Source of the DNA: Chitinasiproducens palmae
Lineage (GTDB): Bacteria; Pseudomonadota; Gammaproteobacteria; Burkholderiales; Burkholderiaceae
Length of the DNA stretch: 64,000 nucleotides
Assembly (NCBI RefSeq): GCF_900095735.1
Contig: NZ_FNLO01000008.1
Location: forward strand, 1-64,000
Reading direction: 5' to 3'
Numbering within the stretch: the first letter of the stretch is position 1; the number at the start of each line of letters is the position of its first letter. Position numbers and translations under genes: made by a program. Under the pieces are notes generated by a model, which had not been told where the DNA came from, made no database searches, and saw only the letters and a program-made list of their open reading frames with translations. Below are positions 47,624 through 57,422 of this stretch, in pieces.

Positions 47624-48520
47624 TCAGCCAGGACCGTCGCTCGCGGCCGCGAGTAGGGGCAATACGACGTCGCTGATCGGCGTCGGGATGCCGTGCTGCC
47701 GAGCCCGACGAGCGATCACACCATTGCGAATCTCCCATTCGAGTGGCCTGCCGGCTTCGCGATCCGTGAGGATCGACGTCCCCATGTCGGCCGGATACGC
47801 CTGGAATTTTTCGACGATAGCTTGCGCAACCTCGTCGCCCAGATCGGCCCCTTCAGCGCGGGCCACGGCGAGGCATTCGCGCAGATAGGCGACCGCGAGG
47901 CCGGCGATGTCGGCCCGTCCGAACATGCCCGCGCGACGGTGCGTGAGCACCATCAGTCCGGCCACCGCGTTCTGCAGCAGCTTGCGCCAGGCCAGCGTGT
48001 TGAAATCCGCCGCCAGGTCCACCGCGCATCGTGTGTCCTGCAGTACCTCGGCCACCACACGCGCTGTCGCCGTGTCGGGCAGGCTGAGGCGCGGCTCGCC
48101 GCGCAAGCGCACCGAGCCATCGGCTTGCGCCTGCGCGGGGAACCACACCACCGCCGGCACGACGCGTCCGCTCGGCGCATGCGGGGCGACGCTTTCCACC
48201 TGCTCTACGCCGTTTTGCAGCACGCACACGACCGTTTCCGGCCCGCTCAACGCCGTCAGCCACGCGGCTGCCGCCTCGGTCTGTGTCGTCTTGACCGCCA
48301 GGAACACCAGATCGACGGTGTCGGCACTTGCGGCGGGATCCGTTCGGACCGGACCGGGAACGACGATGCGTCGATCGCCATCCAGCAAGGTCAGCGAGTC
48401 GCGGGACGAGCGGCCACACAGCAGCGGGGTGTGACCGACTTCGTGCAAGGCCGCCGCGACTGCGGTGCCGATGGCGCCCGGTCCAATGATGGCAACGGTG
48501 CTGCCGGTTCGTGTGGTCAT
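47624..48520 (-). CDS. 2-dehydropantoate 2-reductase family protein (PanE/ApbA-like)
   Basis: A 298-residue NADP-dependent reductase of the ketopantoate reductase fold. Rossmann motif GPGAIGTAVA (13-22), the NADP contact AVKTTQTE and the catalytic Lys in LAWRKLLQNAVAG with VLQNGVEQ upstream are visible. It may make pantoate for CoA, but several paralogues in Burkholderia act on other keto acids. Its setting, divergent from an RpiR regulator and an EamA transporter, is not that of a pantothenate operon. ATG at 48520 has a strong AGGAGGGAG ribosome site. Confidence 0.85.
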   Translation of the reverse strand: MTTRTGSTVAIIGPGAIGTAVAAALHEVGHTPLLCGRSSRDSLTLLDGDRRIVVPGPVRTDPAASADTVDLVFLAVKTTQTEAAAAWLTALSGPETVVCVLQNGVEQVESVAPHAPSGRVVPAVVWFPAQAQADGSVRLRGEPRLSLPDTATARVVAEVLQDTRCAVDLAADFNTLAWRKLLQNAVAGLMVLTHRRAGMFGRADIAGLAVAYLRECLAVARAEGADLGDEVAQAIVEKFQAYPADMGTSILTDREAGRPLEWEIRNGVIARRARQHGIPTPISDVVLPLLAAASDGPG

Positions 48521-48565
48521 GGAAACTCCCTCCTCTCTGTTGCCTGGACGCTGCCTGCGCGCCCG

Positions 48566-48594
48566 TTGTGCATTTCAAGCAGTGAAAGTAACAT
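48566..48594 (+). promoter_or_regulatory. Candidate promoter and operator between panE-like gene and rpiR
   Basis: TTGTGC (48566-48571) and TAACAT (48589-48594) are 17 bases apart. A perfect inverted repeat TTTCA-AGCAG-TGAAA (48573-48587) fills the spacer. Transcription would start at 48600-48602, at the ATG of the RpiR gene. Binding of the RpiR protein itself is a natural guess. Confidence 0.4.
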
Positions 48595-48601
48595 ATTACA
48601 A

Positions 48602-49486
48602 ATGGGACAAGAAATAAGTAACGCGGTTTCAGATGTCGCGGATCGGCTCGGGCAATGGCTCGGCCACATCCAGTCCCGCAGCGGCGACCTGGCTGCGAGC
48701 GAGCAGAGAGTGGTATCGCTTCTGCTGGCCGATCCGCTGTTCGTCGGCGCGAGCACGACCGCGCAGGTCGCCGCACGGGCCGGCGTGTCACCGCCCAGCG
48801 TGGTCCGCGCCGCGCGCGCAATCGGCTTCAGCGGGTTCACCGAACTCAAGATCGAGATCGCCCGCGCCCGCGGTACGACGCGCTTTTTCGCGCCTCCCGA
48901 CGTACTCGCCGCGGATGCGACATCGGGCGCCGTGCTCGAAACCGCCATTCGAACAGGCACGGATGCCCTGACCGCCCTCGCCGGCGCCGTCGAACTCGCG
49001 GCGTTCGACAAGGCGGTCGAGACGATCCTGTCCGCGCGACAGGTGCTTGCCTTCGGCGCCGGCCCTTCGTCCACGGTGGCCGCCGATGCGGTTTTTCGTC
49101 TGCGCGCGGTCGGCGTCACGACCATCGGCATCCCGGACTATCTGTCGGCAATGATCGCGGCGCGCCTTCTCGGCCCCGGGGATGTGGTCATCGCCGTCAG
49201 CTCAACCGGACGCACCGCGACGACGCTCGCCATCGCCGACGCGGCGTCATCCGCCGGGGCCTCGCTGGTCGCAGTCACCAACCAGTACGGCACGCCGCTG
49301 GCGACCCTTGCCGATATCGCGCTCGCTGTCGGCGGCGCGCCGCTTCCCGCGCAAATGGCTGCGGCTGGCAGTCGGCTGGCTCAGCTCGTCGTGATTGACG
49401 CACTGGTCGCCGCCATCGCGCTGCGCGACCCCGAACGGAACCAGCGCGCCGAGCGGGCAGGCATCGACCTGCCCGACATCCACTGA
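48602..49486 (+). CDS. MurR/RpiR family transcriptional regulator
   Basis: A 294-residue regulator with an N-terminal helix-turn-helix domain (residues 25-95, ASEQRVVSLLLADP and TAQVAARAGVSPPSVVRAARA, shown in parts) and a C-terminal SIS phosphosugar-binding domain (about 115-260, VLAFGAGPSSTVAAD and DVVIAVSSTGRTATTL). Such proteins respond to sugar phosphates or, in some lineages, other acids. The ATG at 48602 has no ribosome site and lies where transcription would start, so a leaderless mRNA is likely. The stop overlaps the next start by one base. Confidence 0.88.
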   Translation: MGQEISNAVSDVADRLGQWLGHIQSRSGDLAASEQRVVSLLLADPLFVGASTTAQVAARAGVSPPSVVRAARAIGFSGFTELKIEIARARGTTRFFAPPDVLAADATSGAVLETAIRTGTDALTALAGAVELAAFDKAVETILSARQVLAFGAGPSSTVAADAVFRLRAVGVTTIGIPDYLSAMIAARLLGPGDVVIAVSSTGRTATTLAIADAASSAGASLVAVTNQYGTPLATLADIALAVGGAPLPAQMAAAGSRLAQLVVIDALVAAIALRDPERNQRAERAGIDLPDIH

Positions 49487-50346
49487 TGCCGCCCGGCACG
49501 GTCGCGATCGTCCTCGCCGCGGCGGCAGCCCATGCGGTCTGGAACCTGGCGTCGAAGTTCAAGCGGCAAGACACCGTGGTGTTCGTCTGGGCTTATTTCT
49601 GCGCCTCGGCGCTGCTGTGCATGCCGCTTGGCGTCGCGCGCATGGTCGCCGGACAGCAGGCGCTCGATTGGCAGCTGGTGGTGGGCTCGGCCGTCTCGGC
49701 GGCCTTGCACATCGTCTATTCGCTGACCCTGCAGGCCGGCTACGACCGCTCGGCGCTCGGCGTGGTCTATCCAGTCGCCCGCGGCTCGGCGCCAATGCTG
49801 ACGATGCTGTGCGCGGTCCTTCTTCTCGGGGAGCGGCTCACCCCGCTCGCGGTGCTCGGCGCCTTGCTCATCGTCGCGGGCATCCTGGTTGTTACCGGCA
49901 ATCCATTCAGACGCGGCGGCCGCCATCCGCTGCAGGGGCTGTATTGGGGCGCTGCAACGGGTGCCACCATTGCCGCCTACACGCTGTGGGACAGCTACGC
50001 GATCACCGCGTGGCATTTGGCGCCTGCCAGCTACTTCGCCGGCGCGCTTCTTTTACAGAGTCTCATACTGACCCCGATGGCGCTGCGTCGGCGCCATCTG
50101 ATCCGCGCTGCGGTTCGCACGGATGCAGTGCCGATCGTCATCGTGGCGGTGTTCTCGCCGCTGGCCTACCTCCTCGTACTGACCGCGATGCAGACTGCGC
50201 CCGTGGCACTCGTGGCACCGCTGCGCGAGTCCTCGATCGTCATCGGCGCACTGCTGGCATGCAGGCTGTTCCACGAGGGCCACTTCAGGCGCCGCCTCGC
50301 CGGAGCGGCGGTTGTACTTGCCGGGATCGCGGCGATCAGTCTGTGA
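49486..50346 (+). CDS. EamA/DMT family transporter
   Basis: A 286-residue inner-membrane protein with ten hydrophobic segments arranged as two EamA repeats, as in drug/metabolite exporters. Motifs: VYPVARGSAPMLTMLCAVLLLGE in the first half (partial quote) and VALVAPLRESSIVIGALLA in the second. The ATG at 49486 uses the last base of the RpiR stop (TGATG), so it is coupled to the regulator. It likely exports or imports the metabolite sensed by the regulator; this is inference. Confidence 0.88.
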   Translation: MPPGTVAIVLAAAAAHAVWNLASKFKRQDTVVFVWAYFCASALLCMPLGVARMVAGQQALDWQLVVGSAVSAALHIVYSLTLQAGYDRSALGVVYPVARGSAPMLTMLCAVLLLGERLTPLAVLGALLIVAGILVVTGNPFRRGGRHPLQGLYWGAATGATIAAYTLWDSYAITAWHLAPASYFAGALLLQSLILTPMALRRRHLIRAAVRTDAVPIVIVAVFSPLAYLLVLTAMQTAPVALVAPLRESSIVIGALLACRLFHEGHFRRRLAGAAVVLAGIAAISL

Positions 50347-51079
50347 TGCCGCCGCGCAGCGGGCGTCGCTTCCGCTGCGCCTACAAACCGCGGCGCCCGC
50401 AGCAGGCCGCGATCGAAAGCGCCGGCCGTGCCAGAAGACCCGGGCGCCGCCGCAACGGCCCCGTCTCCGCCTGCCGAGAGTCGCTTGCCCTCGCCGATGC
50501 GGCGCCAGCCCTCATGCGAACCCCGCGCACCCGCTCCGCCGCGTCGCTCGCGGTCGCGGCGACGCCGTCGCCAGCGCGCATCGCGCGTGCATCGTTCGTT
50601 GGCGGGCGGCGCACCGGCCGCGTGCAGTTAAGCGGGCCGGTGGCGTGAGAGCAGCGTGAAGGCAACATGAAGACAACGTAAAGGCAACGTGAGGGCAAAG
50701 TTGAGGGAAACAGCAGGGCAACCGCAGCGGCACCTGGGCGCGCCACAGGGCGCTCAGGCGCCGCCGCGTCGCGGCCGGCGCGCTCGTGTAACGCCTGCCG
50801 CGGCAACCGCCATCCTGCCCGTGTCGTGCGCGGTGCTGTCGTCGCGGCGCGGCCCGCGCAAGTGTCGGATGCCCACACGCGCGTCTCATTTTTTCCACTA
50901 GGCGCGCGCGTCACGCTCACTTAACCTCTATCATGTAATCACCGGCACGCCGAGCGAGCGCGTCTCCAAAGAAAACTCGCCGCGTTGCGTAACAAGCTGA
51001 TCCAGAGTCTTTGCAATAGGACGCATGGCATTGCCCACGTGGGCGGCCACGCAGTGTTCCACGTTGGCGAGGAGTGTGT
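50347..51079. other. Gap before prkA with an 11-base degenerate array and probable stress promoter
   Basis: No gene is supported in 730 bases. At 50656-50711 an 11-base unit repeats about five times with changes (GTGAAGGCAAC, ATGAAGACAAC, GTAAAGGCAAC, GTGAGGGCAAA, GTTGAGGGAAAC). At 50928-50934 CTATCAT resembles a sigma-S -10 element with no recognisable -35 box, which would suit the stress operon that follows; the leader would then be about 140 bases. Confidence 0.5.
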
Positions 51080-53002
51080 ATGGATATCTACAGCAGTTTC
51101 GCGACCCGCTTCGACAAAACCCGCGAGGAGGAACTGTCCCTCGAGGAGTATCTCGAAGTCTGCAAGAACGACGCGTCGGCTTACGCGTCGGCCAGCGAAC
51201 GGATGCTGAAGGCCATCGGCGAACCCGAAACCCTCGACACCCGCAGCGACCCGCGCCTGTCTCGCATCTTCGCGAACAAGGTCATCAAGATCTATCCAGC
51301 GTTCAAGGAGTTCTACGGCGCGGAAGAGGTGATCGAACAGGTGGTGTCGTACTTCCGTCACGCCGCGCAGGGTCTCGAAGAGAAAAAGCAGATCCTCTAC
51401 CTGCTCGGTCCGGTCGGTGGCGGCAAGTCGTCGATTGCCGAGCGGCTCAAGCAACTAATGGAGCGCGTACCGTTCTATGCGTTGAAGGGCTCGCCAGTCA
51501 ACGAATCGCCGCTCGGGCTGTTCGATTACGACGAGGACGGACCGATCCTCGAAGAGCAGTACGGCATCCCGCGACGCTATCTGAAAAGCATTCTCAGCCC
51601 GTGGGCGGTCAAGCGGCTGCACGAGTACAACGGCGATATCCGCCAGTTCCGCATCGTCAAACGCTATCCGTCCGTTCTGCGCCAGATCGGCGTGGCGAAG
51701 ACCGAACCGGGCGACGAAAACAACCAGGACATTTCGTCGCTGGTCGGCAAGGTCGACATCCGCAAGCTCGAACAGTTTTCGCAAGACGATGCCGACGCAT
51801 ACAGCTACTCCGGCGGCCTGTGCCTGGCCAACCAGGGGCTGCTCGAATTCGTCGAGATGTTCAAGGCGCCGATCAAGGTGCTGCACCCGCTGCTGACGGC
51901 CACCCAGGAAGGCAATTTCAAGGGCACCGAAGGGTTCGGCGCGATTCCGTTCGACGGCGTGATCGTCGCGCACTCGAACGAGTCGGAGTGGAAGGCATTC
52001 CGCAACAACAAGAACAACGAGGCGATGCTGGACCGGATCTACATCGTCAAGGTGCCCTACTGCCTGCGCGTCACGGAGGAAGTGAAGATCTACGAGAAGC
52101 TGATCCGCAATTCCTCGCTCGGCGAAGCGGTGTGCGCGCCGGGCACGTTGAAGATGATGGCCCAGTTCTCGGTGCTGACGCGGCTGGTCGAGCCGGAGAA
52201 TTCGAGCACCTTCTCGAAGATGCAGGTGTATGACGGCGAGAATCTGAAGGACACGGATCCGAAGGCCAAGTCGTACCAGGAGTACCGGGACTTCGCCGGC
52301 GTCGACGAGGGCATGACCGGCGTTTCGACGCGGTTCGCGTTCAAGATCCTGTCGCGCGTCTTCAACTTCGACAGCACCGAGGTGGCTGCCAACCCGGTGC
52401 ACCTGATGTATGTGCTGGAACAGCAGATCGAGCGCGAGCAGTTCCCCACCGACACGGAACAGAAATATCTGTCGTACGTGAAGGACCTGCTTGCATCGCG
52501 CTACGTCGAATTCATCGGCAAGGAGATCCAGACCGCGTATCTCGAATCGTATTCGGAGTATGGCCAGAACATCTTCGATCGCTATGTGACCTATGCTGAC
52601 TTCTGGATCCAGGATCAGGAGTTCCGCGATCACGACACCGGCGAAAGCTTCGACCGCGCGGCACTCAACGCCGAGCTGGAGAAAATCGAGAAACCGGCCG
52701 GCATCAGCAATCCGAAGGATTTTCGCAACGAGATCGTCAACTTCGTCCTGCGCGCACGCGCCGGCAATGCCGGCAACAATCCGCAATGGACCAGCTACGA
52801 GAAGCTGCGTCGCGTGATCGAGAAGAAGATGTTCTCGAACACCGAGGAGTTGCTGCCGGTCATCTCGTTCAACGCCAAGGGATCGGCCGAAGAGCAGCGC
52901 AAGCACGACGAATTCGTCAACCGGATGGTTCAGAAGGGCTATACGCCGAAGCAGGTGCGCTTGCTCTGCGAGTGGTATCTGCGGGTACGCAAGTCGTCGT
53001 AG
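51080..53002 (+). CDS. prkA: PrkA family serine protein kinase (YeaG)
   Basis: A 640-residue protein with an N-terminal AAA+-like domain (Walker-type GPVGGGKSS at 110-118, DGVIVAHSNESEWKAFRNN in the middle) and a C-terminal kinase-like domain. E. coli YeaG (644 residues) is the close relative; it is induced by sigma S under nitrogen or carbon stress and affects stress survival. The ATG at 51080 has a GAGGAG site; a start two codons earlier is possible. First gene of prkA-yeaH-spoVR, a conserved trio. Confidence 0.94.
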   Translation: MDIYSSFATRFDKTREEELSLEEYLEVCKNDASAYASASERMLKAIGEPETLDTRSDPRLSRIFANKVIKIYPAFKEFYGAEEVIEQVVSYFRHAAQGLEEKKQILYLLGPVGGGKSSIAERLKQLMERVPFYALKGSPVNESPLGLFDYDEDGPILEEQYGIPRRYLKSILSPWAVKRLHEYNGDIRQFRIVKRYPSVLRQIGVAKTEPGDENNQDISSLVGKVDIRKLEQFSQDDADAYSYSGGLCLANQGLLEFVEMFKAPIKVLHPLLTATQEGNFKGTEGFGAIPFDGVIVAHSNESEWKAFRNNKNNEAMLDRIYIVKVPYCLRVTEEVKIYEKLIRNSSLGEAVCAPGTLKMMAQFSVLTRLVEPENSSTFSKMQVYDGENLKDTDPKAKSYQEYRDFAGVDEGMTGVSTRFAFKILSRVFNFDSTEVAANPVHLMYVLEQQIEREQFPTDTEQKYLSYVKDLLASRYVEFIGKEIQTAYLESYSEYGQNIFDRYVTYADFWIQDQEFRDHDTGESFDRAALNAELEKIEKPAGISNPKDFRNEIVNFVLRARAGNAGNNPQWTSYEKLRRVIEKKMFSNTEELLPVISFNAKGSAEEQRKHDEFVNRMVQKGYTPKQVRLLCEWYLRVRKSS

Positions 53003-53175
53003 CAGTCAGCCGGCCGCGGCCGGTTCTACCCCCGGGCGCCTGCCGCAGCGACAGGCGGCGCGCGAACGGGGACCGGCGCACCGGCGCGGTGGCGAAACCA
53101 GGCGCACGCATGGGGCAGTGAACCATGCGCGTCCTCGCCACCGCGGCGGTCGCGCTTCCAGCAGGAGATGCGAAC

Positions 53176-54459
53176 TTGCTGCACCAAATCATCGATCGCC
53201 GGCTGGCGGGCAAGAACAAGAGTATCGCCAATCGTGAGCGCTTCCTCAGGCGCTTCCGTCATCATATTCGCGAAGCAGTCACGGATGCGATCCGTGACCG
53301 CGGCATTCAGGACATCGACGAGTCCACCAGCATCACGATCCCCCGCAAGGACGTGTCCGAGCCCGTTTTCGGTCACGGCCCGGGCGGCACGCGGGAGATG
53401 GTGCATCCGGGCAACCAGGACTACACGCGTGGCGACCGCATCAAGCGCCCGCAAGGCGGCGGCGCGGGCGGCGGCGGCTCGCAGGCGAGCCAGGATGGCG
53501 AAGGGGAAGACGACTTCGTGTTCCAACTGAGCCGCGAAGAATTCATGCAGTATTTCTTCGAGGATCTGGAACTGCCGCGCCTGGTCACCACGCAACTGCT
53601 CGCCGTGCCGAGCTGGAAGAGCGTGCGCGTCGGCTATGCGGCCGAAGGCACGCCGAACAACATCCACATCGTGCGTTCGCTGCGCGGCGCGCTGGGCCGT
53701 CGCATCGCGCTGGGCGGCCCGCTGGAAGAACAGGCCAAGGCGCTGGAGGCCCAGCTCGCCGCGCTCAAGCAGGATCCGGCGCCGCTCACGCAGAGCCGTC
53801 GCGAGGCGATCGTCGCCTTGACCCAGGAAATCGAAGCGCTGCGCGAACGCATCCGCCGGATTCCGTTCATCGACCCATTCGACCTGCGCTACGTGAATCG
53901 GGCGAAGCAGCAGGAGCCGTCGAGCCAGGCAGTGATGTTCTGCGTGATGGACGTGTCGGGTTCGATGGACGAGCAGCGCAAGGATCTCTCCAAACGCTTC
54001 TTCATCCTGCTCTATCTGTTCCTGACCAAGAGCTACGAGCGAATCGAGATGGTCTTCATCCGGCACCACACGCGTGCCGATGAGGTGGACGAGCACACGT
54101 TCTTCCATTCGCGCGAGAGCGGCGGCACGGTCGTGTCGAGCGCGCTCGAACTGATGAGCCAGATCATCGAAGCGCGCTATCCGCCGTCGGAATGGAACAT
54201 CTACGGCGCGCAGGCATCCGACGGCGATAACTGGAACGACGATTCGCCGAAATGCCGCAAGCTGCTCAGCGAGGCGATCCTGCCCCGCTGCCGTTATTTC
54301 GCTTACATCCAGGTCGCGCAGGAAGAGCAGAATCTCTGGACCGAGTACACGCAGATGCTTGCCAGCCACCCGCAATTCGCGATGAAGAAGGTGTTGGCCA
54401 GCAACGAGATCTACCCGGTGTTCCGCGAACTGTTCGAGAAGCAGACGAGCGGCACCTGA
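53176..54459 (+). CDS. yeaH: YeaH/YhbH family protein with VWA domain (DUF444)
   Basis: A 427-residue protein encoded beside PrkA in most genomes. After the start it reads MLHQIIDRRLAGKNKSIANR, then SITIPRKDVSEPVFGHG, a Gly/Ser linker, SQDGEGEDDFVFQLSREEF and a von Willebrand A domain with the MIDAS motif MDVSGSMDE. The start is a TTG at 53176, chosen because AGGAG stands eight bases upstream and the family N-terminus begins there; the ATG at 53125 adds 17 unrelated residues. Molecular role unknown; a partner in PrkA signalling is likely. Confidence 0.93.
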   Translation: MLHQIIDRRLAGKNKSIANRERFLRRFRHHIREAVTDAIRDRGIQDIDESTSITIPRKDVSEPVFGHGPGGTREMVHPGNQDYTRGDRIKRPQGGGAGGGGSQASQDGEGEDDFVFQLSREEFMQYFFEDLELPRLVTTQLLAVPSWKSVRVGYAAEGTPNNIHIVRSLRGALGRRIALGGPLEEQAKALEAQLAALKQDPAPLTQSRREAIVALTQEIEALRERIRRIPFIDPFDLRYVNRAKQQEPSSQAVMFCVMDVSGSMDEQRKDLSKRFFILLYLFLTKSYERIEMVFIRHHTRADEVDEHTFFHSRESGGTVVSSALELMSQIIEARYPPSEWNIYGAQASDGDNWNDDSPKCRKLLSEAILPRCRYFAYIQVAQEEQNLWTEYTQMLASHPQFAMKKVLASNEIYPVFRELFEKQTSGT

Positions 54460-54508
54460 GCGCGGCCGTGATGGATGCCGCGGCGCCGCATGCGCAGGAG
54501 AGGATACG

Positions 54509-56026
54509 ATGAACGAGGTCATACGAACGCCCCTGCCCAGTCCGTCGGACTGGACCTTCGAACTGCTGGAGGAATACAACGAGCAGATCGCGCGGGTGGC
54601 GGCACGCTACCGGCTGGACACCTACCCGATCCAGCTGGAAATCATCTCGTCCGAGCAGATGATGGACGCCTACGCGTCGATCGGGATGCCGGTCTACTAT
54701 CGCCACTGGTCGTTCGGCAAGCACTTCGTCGCCACCGAGAAGGACTATCGGCGCGGCCAGATGGGCCTGGCCTACGAGATCGTGATCAACTCGAGTCCGT
54801 GCATCGCCTACCTGATGGAGGAGAACACGTTGACGATGCAGGCGCTGGTCATCGCGCACGCCGCTTACGGTCACAACTCGTTCTTCAAGGGCAATTACCT
54901 GTTCCAACTCTGGACGGACGCGCAAGCGATCGTCGACTATCTCGTCTACGCCAAGCACTACATCGCGGAATGCGAGGAGCGGCACGGCATGGCGCGCGTC
55001 GAGGAACTGCTCGACTCCTGCCACGCGCTGATGAACTACGGCGTGGACCGCTACAAGCGGCCGCAGAAACTGTCGCTCGTGAAGGAAACGCTGCGCCGGC
55101 GCGAACGGGAGGCGTATCTCCAGTCACAGGTCAATGAATTGTGGCGCACGCTGCCGGCGCGCAAGGTCGAGGCGGCGCAGGCCGATGCACAGCGTTTCCC
55201 TGCCGAACCGCAGGAGAATCTGTTGTATTTCGCCGAGAAGAACGCGCCGCTGCTCGAACCTTGGGAACGCGAAGTGATTCGCATCGTCCGCAAAGTCGCG
55301 CAGTACTTCTATCCTCAGCGGCAGACGCAGGTGATGAACGAAGGCTGGGCCACCTTCTGGCACTACACGCTGCTCAACACGCTGTACGACGAAGGCAAGC
55401 TGTCCGACGGCTTCATGATGGAATTCCTCCATTCGCACAGCAACGTCGTGCTCCAGCCCGGCGTCACCAAGCCCTACTACAGCGGCATCAATCCGTATGC
55501 GCTCGGCTTTTCGATGATGAGCGACATCCGGCGCATCTGCGAGCAGCCGACCGAGGAAGATCGCCGCTGGTTTCCGGATCTGGCCGGGCACGACTGGCTC
55601 GACGCGCTGCATTATGCAATGCGCAACTTCAAGGACGAGAGCTTCATCGCCCAGTACCTGTCGCCCCGGCTGATCCGCGAGATGCGGCTGTTCTCGATAC
55701 TTGATGACGAGAACGCCGATGCGCTGGAAATCTCCGCGATCCACGACGACAACGGCTATCGCTACGTGCGCCAGGCCCTCTCTCGCCAATACGACATCCA
55801 CCACCGCGAACCGAACATCCAGGTCTGGTCGGTGGACACGCGCGGCGACCGCAGCCTGACGCTGCGGCACTACCGCACCGACAATCGTCCGCTGGCCGAT
55901 ACGACCGACGAAGTGCTGCGGCACATGGCGCGCCTATGGCGTTTCGACGTGCATCTCGAAAGCGTCGACGAGGCCGGTTCGATCAGGCAGCGCTACCGCT
56001 GCCCCGCGCCGCGCCAGGCAGCCTGA
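54509..56026 (+). CDS. SpoVR family protein (YcgB)
   Basis: A 505-residue protein similar in length to E. coli YcgB (510). It has the conserved starts WTFELLEEYNEQIARVA and QLEIISSEQMMDAYASIGMP, an IAHAAYGHNSFFKGN motif and NEGWATFWHYTLLN, where His and Glu residues recall a metalloprotease-like site. In Bacillus SpoVR affects spore cortex; in proteobacteria it travels with prkA and yeaH. The ATG at 54509 follows AGGAGAGGA. It lies 49 bases after yeaH, so the three genes are one unit. Confidence 0.94.
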   Translation: MNEVIRTPLPSPSDWTFELLEEYNEQIARVAARYRLDTYPIQLEIISSEQMMDAYASIGMPVYYRHWSFGKHFVATEKDYRRGQMGLAYEIVINSSPCIAYLMEENTLTMQALVIAHAAYGHNSFFKGNYLFQLWTDAQAIVDYLVYAKHYIAECEERHGMARVEELLDSCHALMNYGVDRYKRPQKLSLVKETLRRREREAYLQSQVNELWRTLPARKVEAAQADAQRFPAEPQENLLYFAEKNAPLLEPWEREVIRIVRKVAQYFYPQRQTQVMNEGWATFWHYTLLNTLYDEGKLSDGFMMEFLHSHSNVVLQPGVTKPYYSGINPYALGFSMMSDIRRICEQPTEEDRRWFPDLAGHDWLDALHYAMRNFKDESFIAQYLSPRLIREMRLFSILDDENADALEISAIHDDNGYRYVRQALSRQYDIHHREPNIQVWSVDTRGDRSLTLRHYRTDNRPLADTTDEVLRHMARLWRFDVHLESVDEAGSIRQRYRCPAPRQAA

Positions 56027-56151
56027 GCAGTTGGAGCGACATGGCGCGGCGGCTCACGGGGTGCCGTAATCGCTGCACTCGACGCGCGGGCGCGGCGCGC
56101 TTGAACAGCATAGCGCCCGCGCCGTTCACGCGTTTATGCCGCGCACGCCGG

Positions 56152-57348
56152 TCACCCGTTGGCCTGGCCGCCCGGCGCGTTGCTCAGGCGAGTCGCCAGC
56201 CGCGCCATCATCGCATCGCACCGGCTCAGTTGTTCGACCGTGACGAATTCGTCGGGCTTGTGACCCTGGTCCATGCTGCCCGGCCCGCACACCACCGTTG
56301 GAATGCCCATCGCATCGTATAGGCCACCTTCGGTGCCGAACGCGACGGTATCGAAGCGGCCGGCTTCATCCTGCCCCGCGCCACTGAGCGCGGCGATCAG
56401 GCGCGCCGCGTCGCTGTCCGGGTCCGTCGCAAGTCCGGGATACGCGTTCAGCGTCTCGAAACGGATGTCGGTATCCGGCACGACCGCGCGCATCCGCGGC
56501 AGCAGCGTCCCGCTCGCGTAGGACTGCAGTTGCGTGGTGACCGTGCGCATATCGAAACCGGGCACCGCGCGCACCTCGAAGTCGAAGTCGCATTCCGCCG
56601 GCACGATGTTGAGTGCGCGGCCGCCGCGAATCAGGCCGGCCTGCACGGTCGTGAACGGCGGGTCGAAGCGGTCGTCCCGCTGGCCGGGCTCGGCCAGCGC
56701 GTCGCCAATCTCCTCGAGCCTGGCGACCAGCCGAGCCGCGTAGTGAATCGCGTTGACGCCGTATGGCGCATACGCGGAATGGCACGCGGCCCCTTTGACA
56801 CAACAGCGGACGGCCAGCTTCGCCTTGTGCCCGAGCACCGGGCGCATCCCGGTGGGTTCGCCGATCACGCAGACGCGCGGCCTGAAGCCACGCTTTTGCA
56901 ACTCGGCCAACATCGGCCGAACGCCAACGCAGCCGATTTCCTCGTCGTAGGAGAACGCCAGGTGAATCGGCACCGCCAACGGATCTTCGAGAAAGCGCGG
57001 CACGGCGGCAAGCACCGAAGCAAGATAGCCCTTCATGTCGGCGGTGCCCCGCCCGTACAGCCGCCCGTCCGCTTCGGTCAGTCGGAATGGCGGCACGGTC
57101 CAGTTCTGGCCGTCCACCGGCACCACGTCGGTGTGGCCCGACAGCACGACGCCACCGTCGCCGGGCGGGCCGATGGTCGCAAACAGGTTGGCCTTGCTTC
57201 GGTCGTCGTTGTGGAACAGCTCGCTCGCCACACCCAGTTCGTGCAGATAGTCGTGCACGAATTCGATCAGGCCGAGATTCGACTCCCGGCTGACGGTCGG
57301 AAATCCGACCAGGTGGGCCAGCATGTCCTGGCTCGATCGCGTGTTCAT
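56152..57348 (-). CDS. ArgE-like acetylornithine deacetylase paralogue (M20 family)
   Basis: A 398-residue amidohydrolase with the same signatures as the copy at 462-1676: SRESNLGLIEF, GHTDVVPVDGQNW, YGRGTADMKG and FSYDEEIGCVG. The ATG at 57348 is preferred to one at 57498 because the added 50 residues are Arg-rich and unlike the family, while MNTRSSQDMLAHLVGFPTVS matches ArgE. It stands next to a catabolic-looking cluster rather than arginine genes, so it may hydrolyse another N-acylated substrate. Last gene of a minus-strand pair with the monooxygenase, 74 bases after it. Confidence 0.88.
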   Translation of the reverse strand: MNTRSSQDMLAHLVGFPTVSRESNLGLIEFVHDYLHELGVASELFHNDDRSKANLFATIGPPGDGGVVLSGHTDVVPVDGQNWTVPPFRLTEADGRLYGRGTADMKGYLASVLAAVPRFLEDPLAVPIHLAFSYDEEIGCVGVRPMLAELQKRGFRPRVCVIGEPTGMRPVLGHKAKLAVRCCVKGAACHSAYAPYGVNAIHYAARLVARLEEIGDALAEPGQRDDRFDPPFTTVQAGLIRGGRALNIVPAECDFDFEVRAVPGFDMRTVTTQLQSYASGTLLPRMRAVVPDTDIRFETLNAYPGLATDPDSDAARLIAALSGAGQDEAGRFDTVAFGTEGGLYDAMGIPTVVCGPGSMDQGHKPDEFVTVEQLSRCDAMMARLATRLSNAPGGQANG

Positions 57349-57422
57349 CGCATGTCCTGTCACGGTGCCTTCGTGCGCCTGCAATGGCGGTTGCGCCGCG
57401 CGACGCACGCGTGGCCCCTCGT

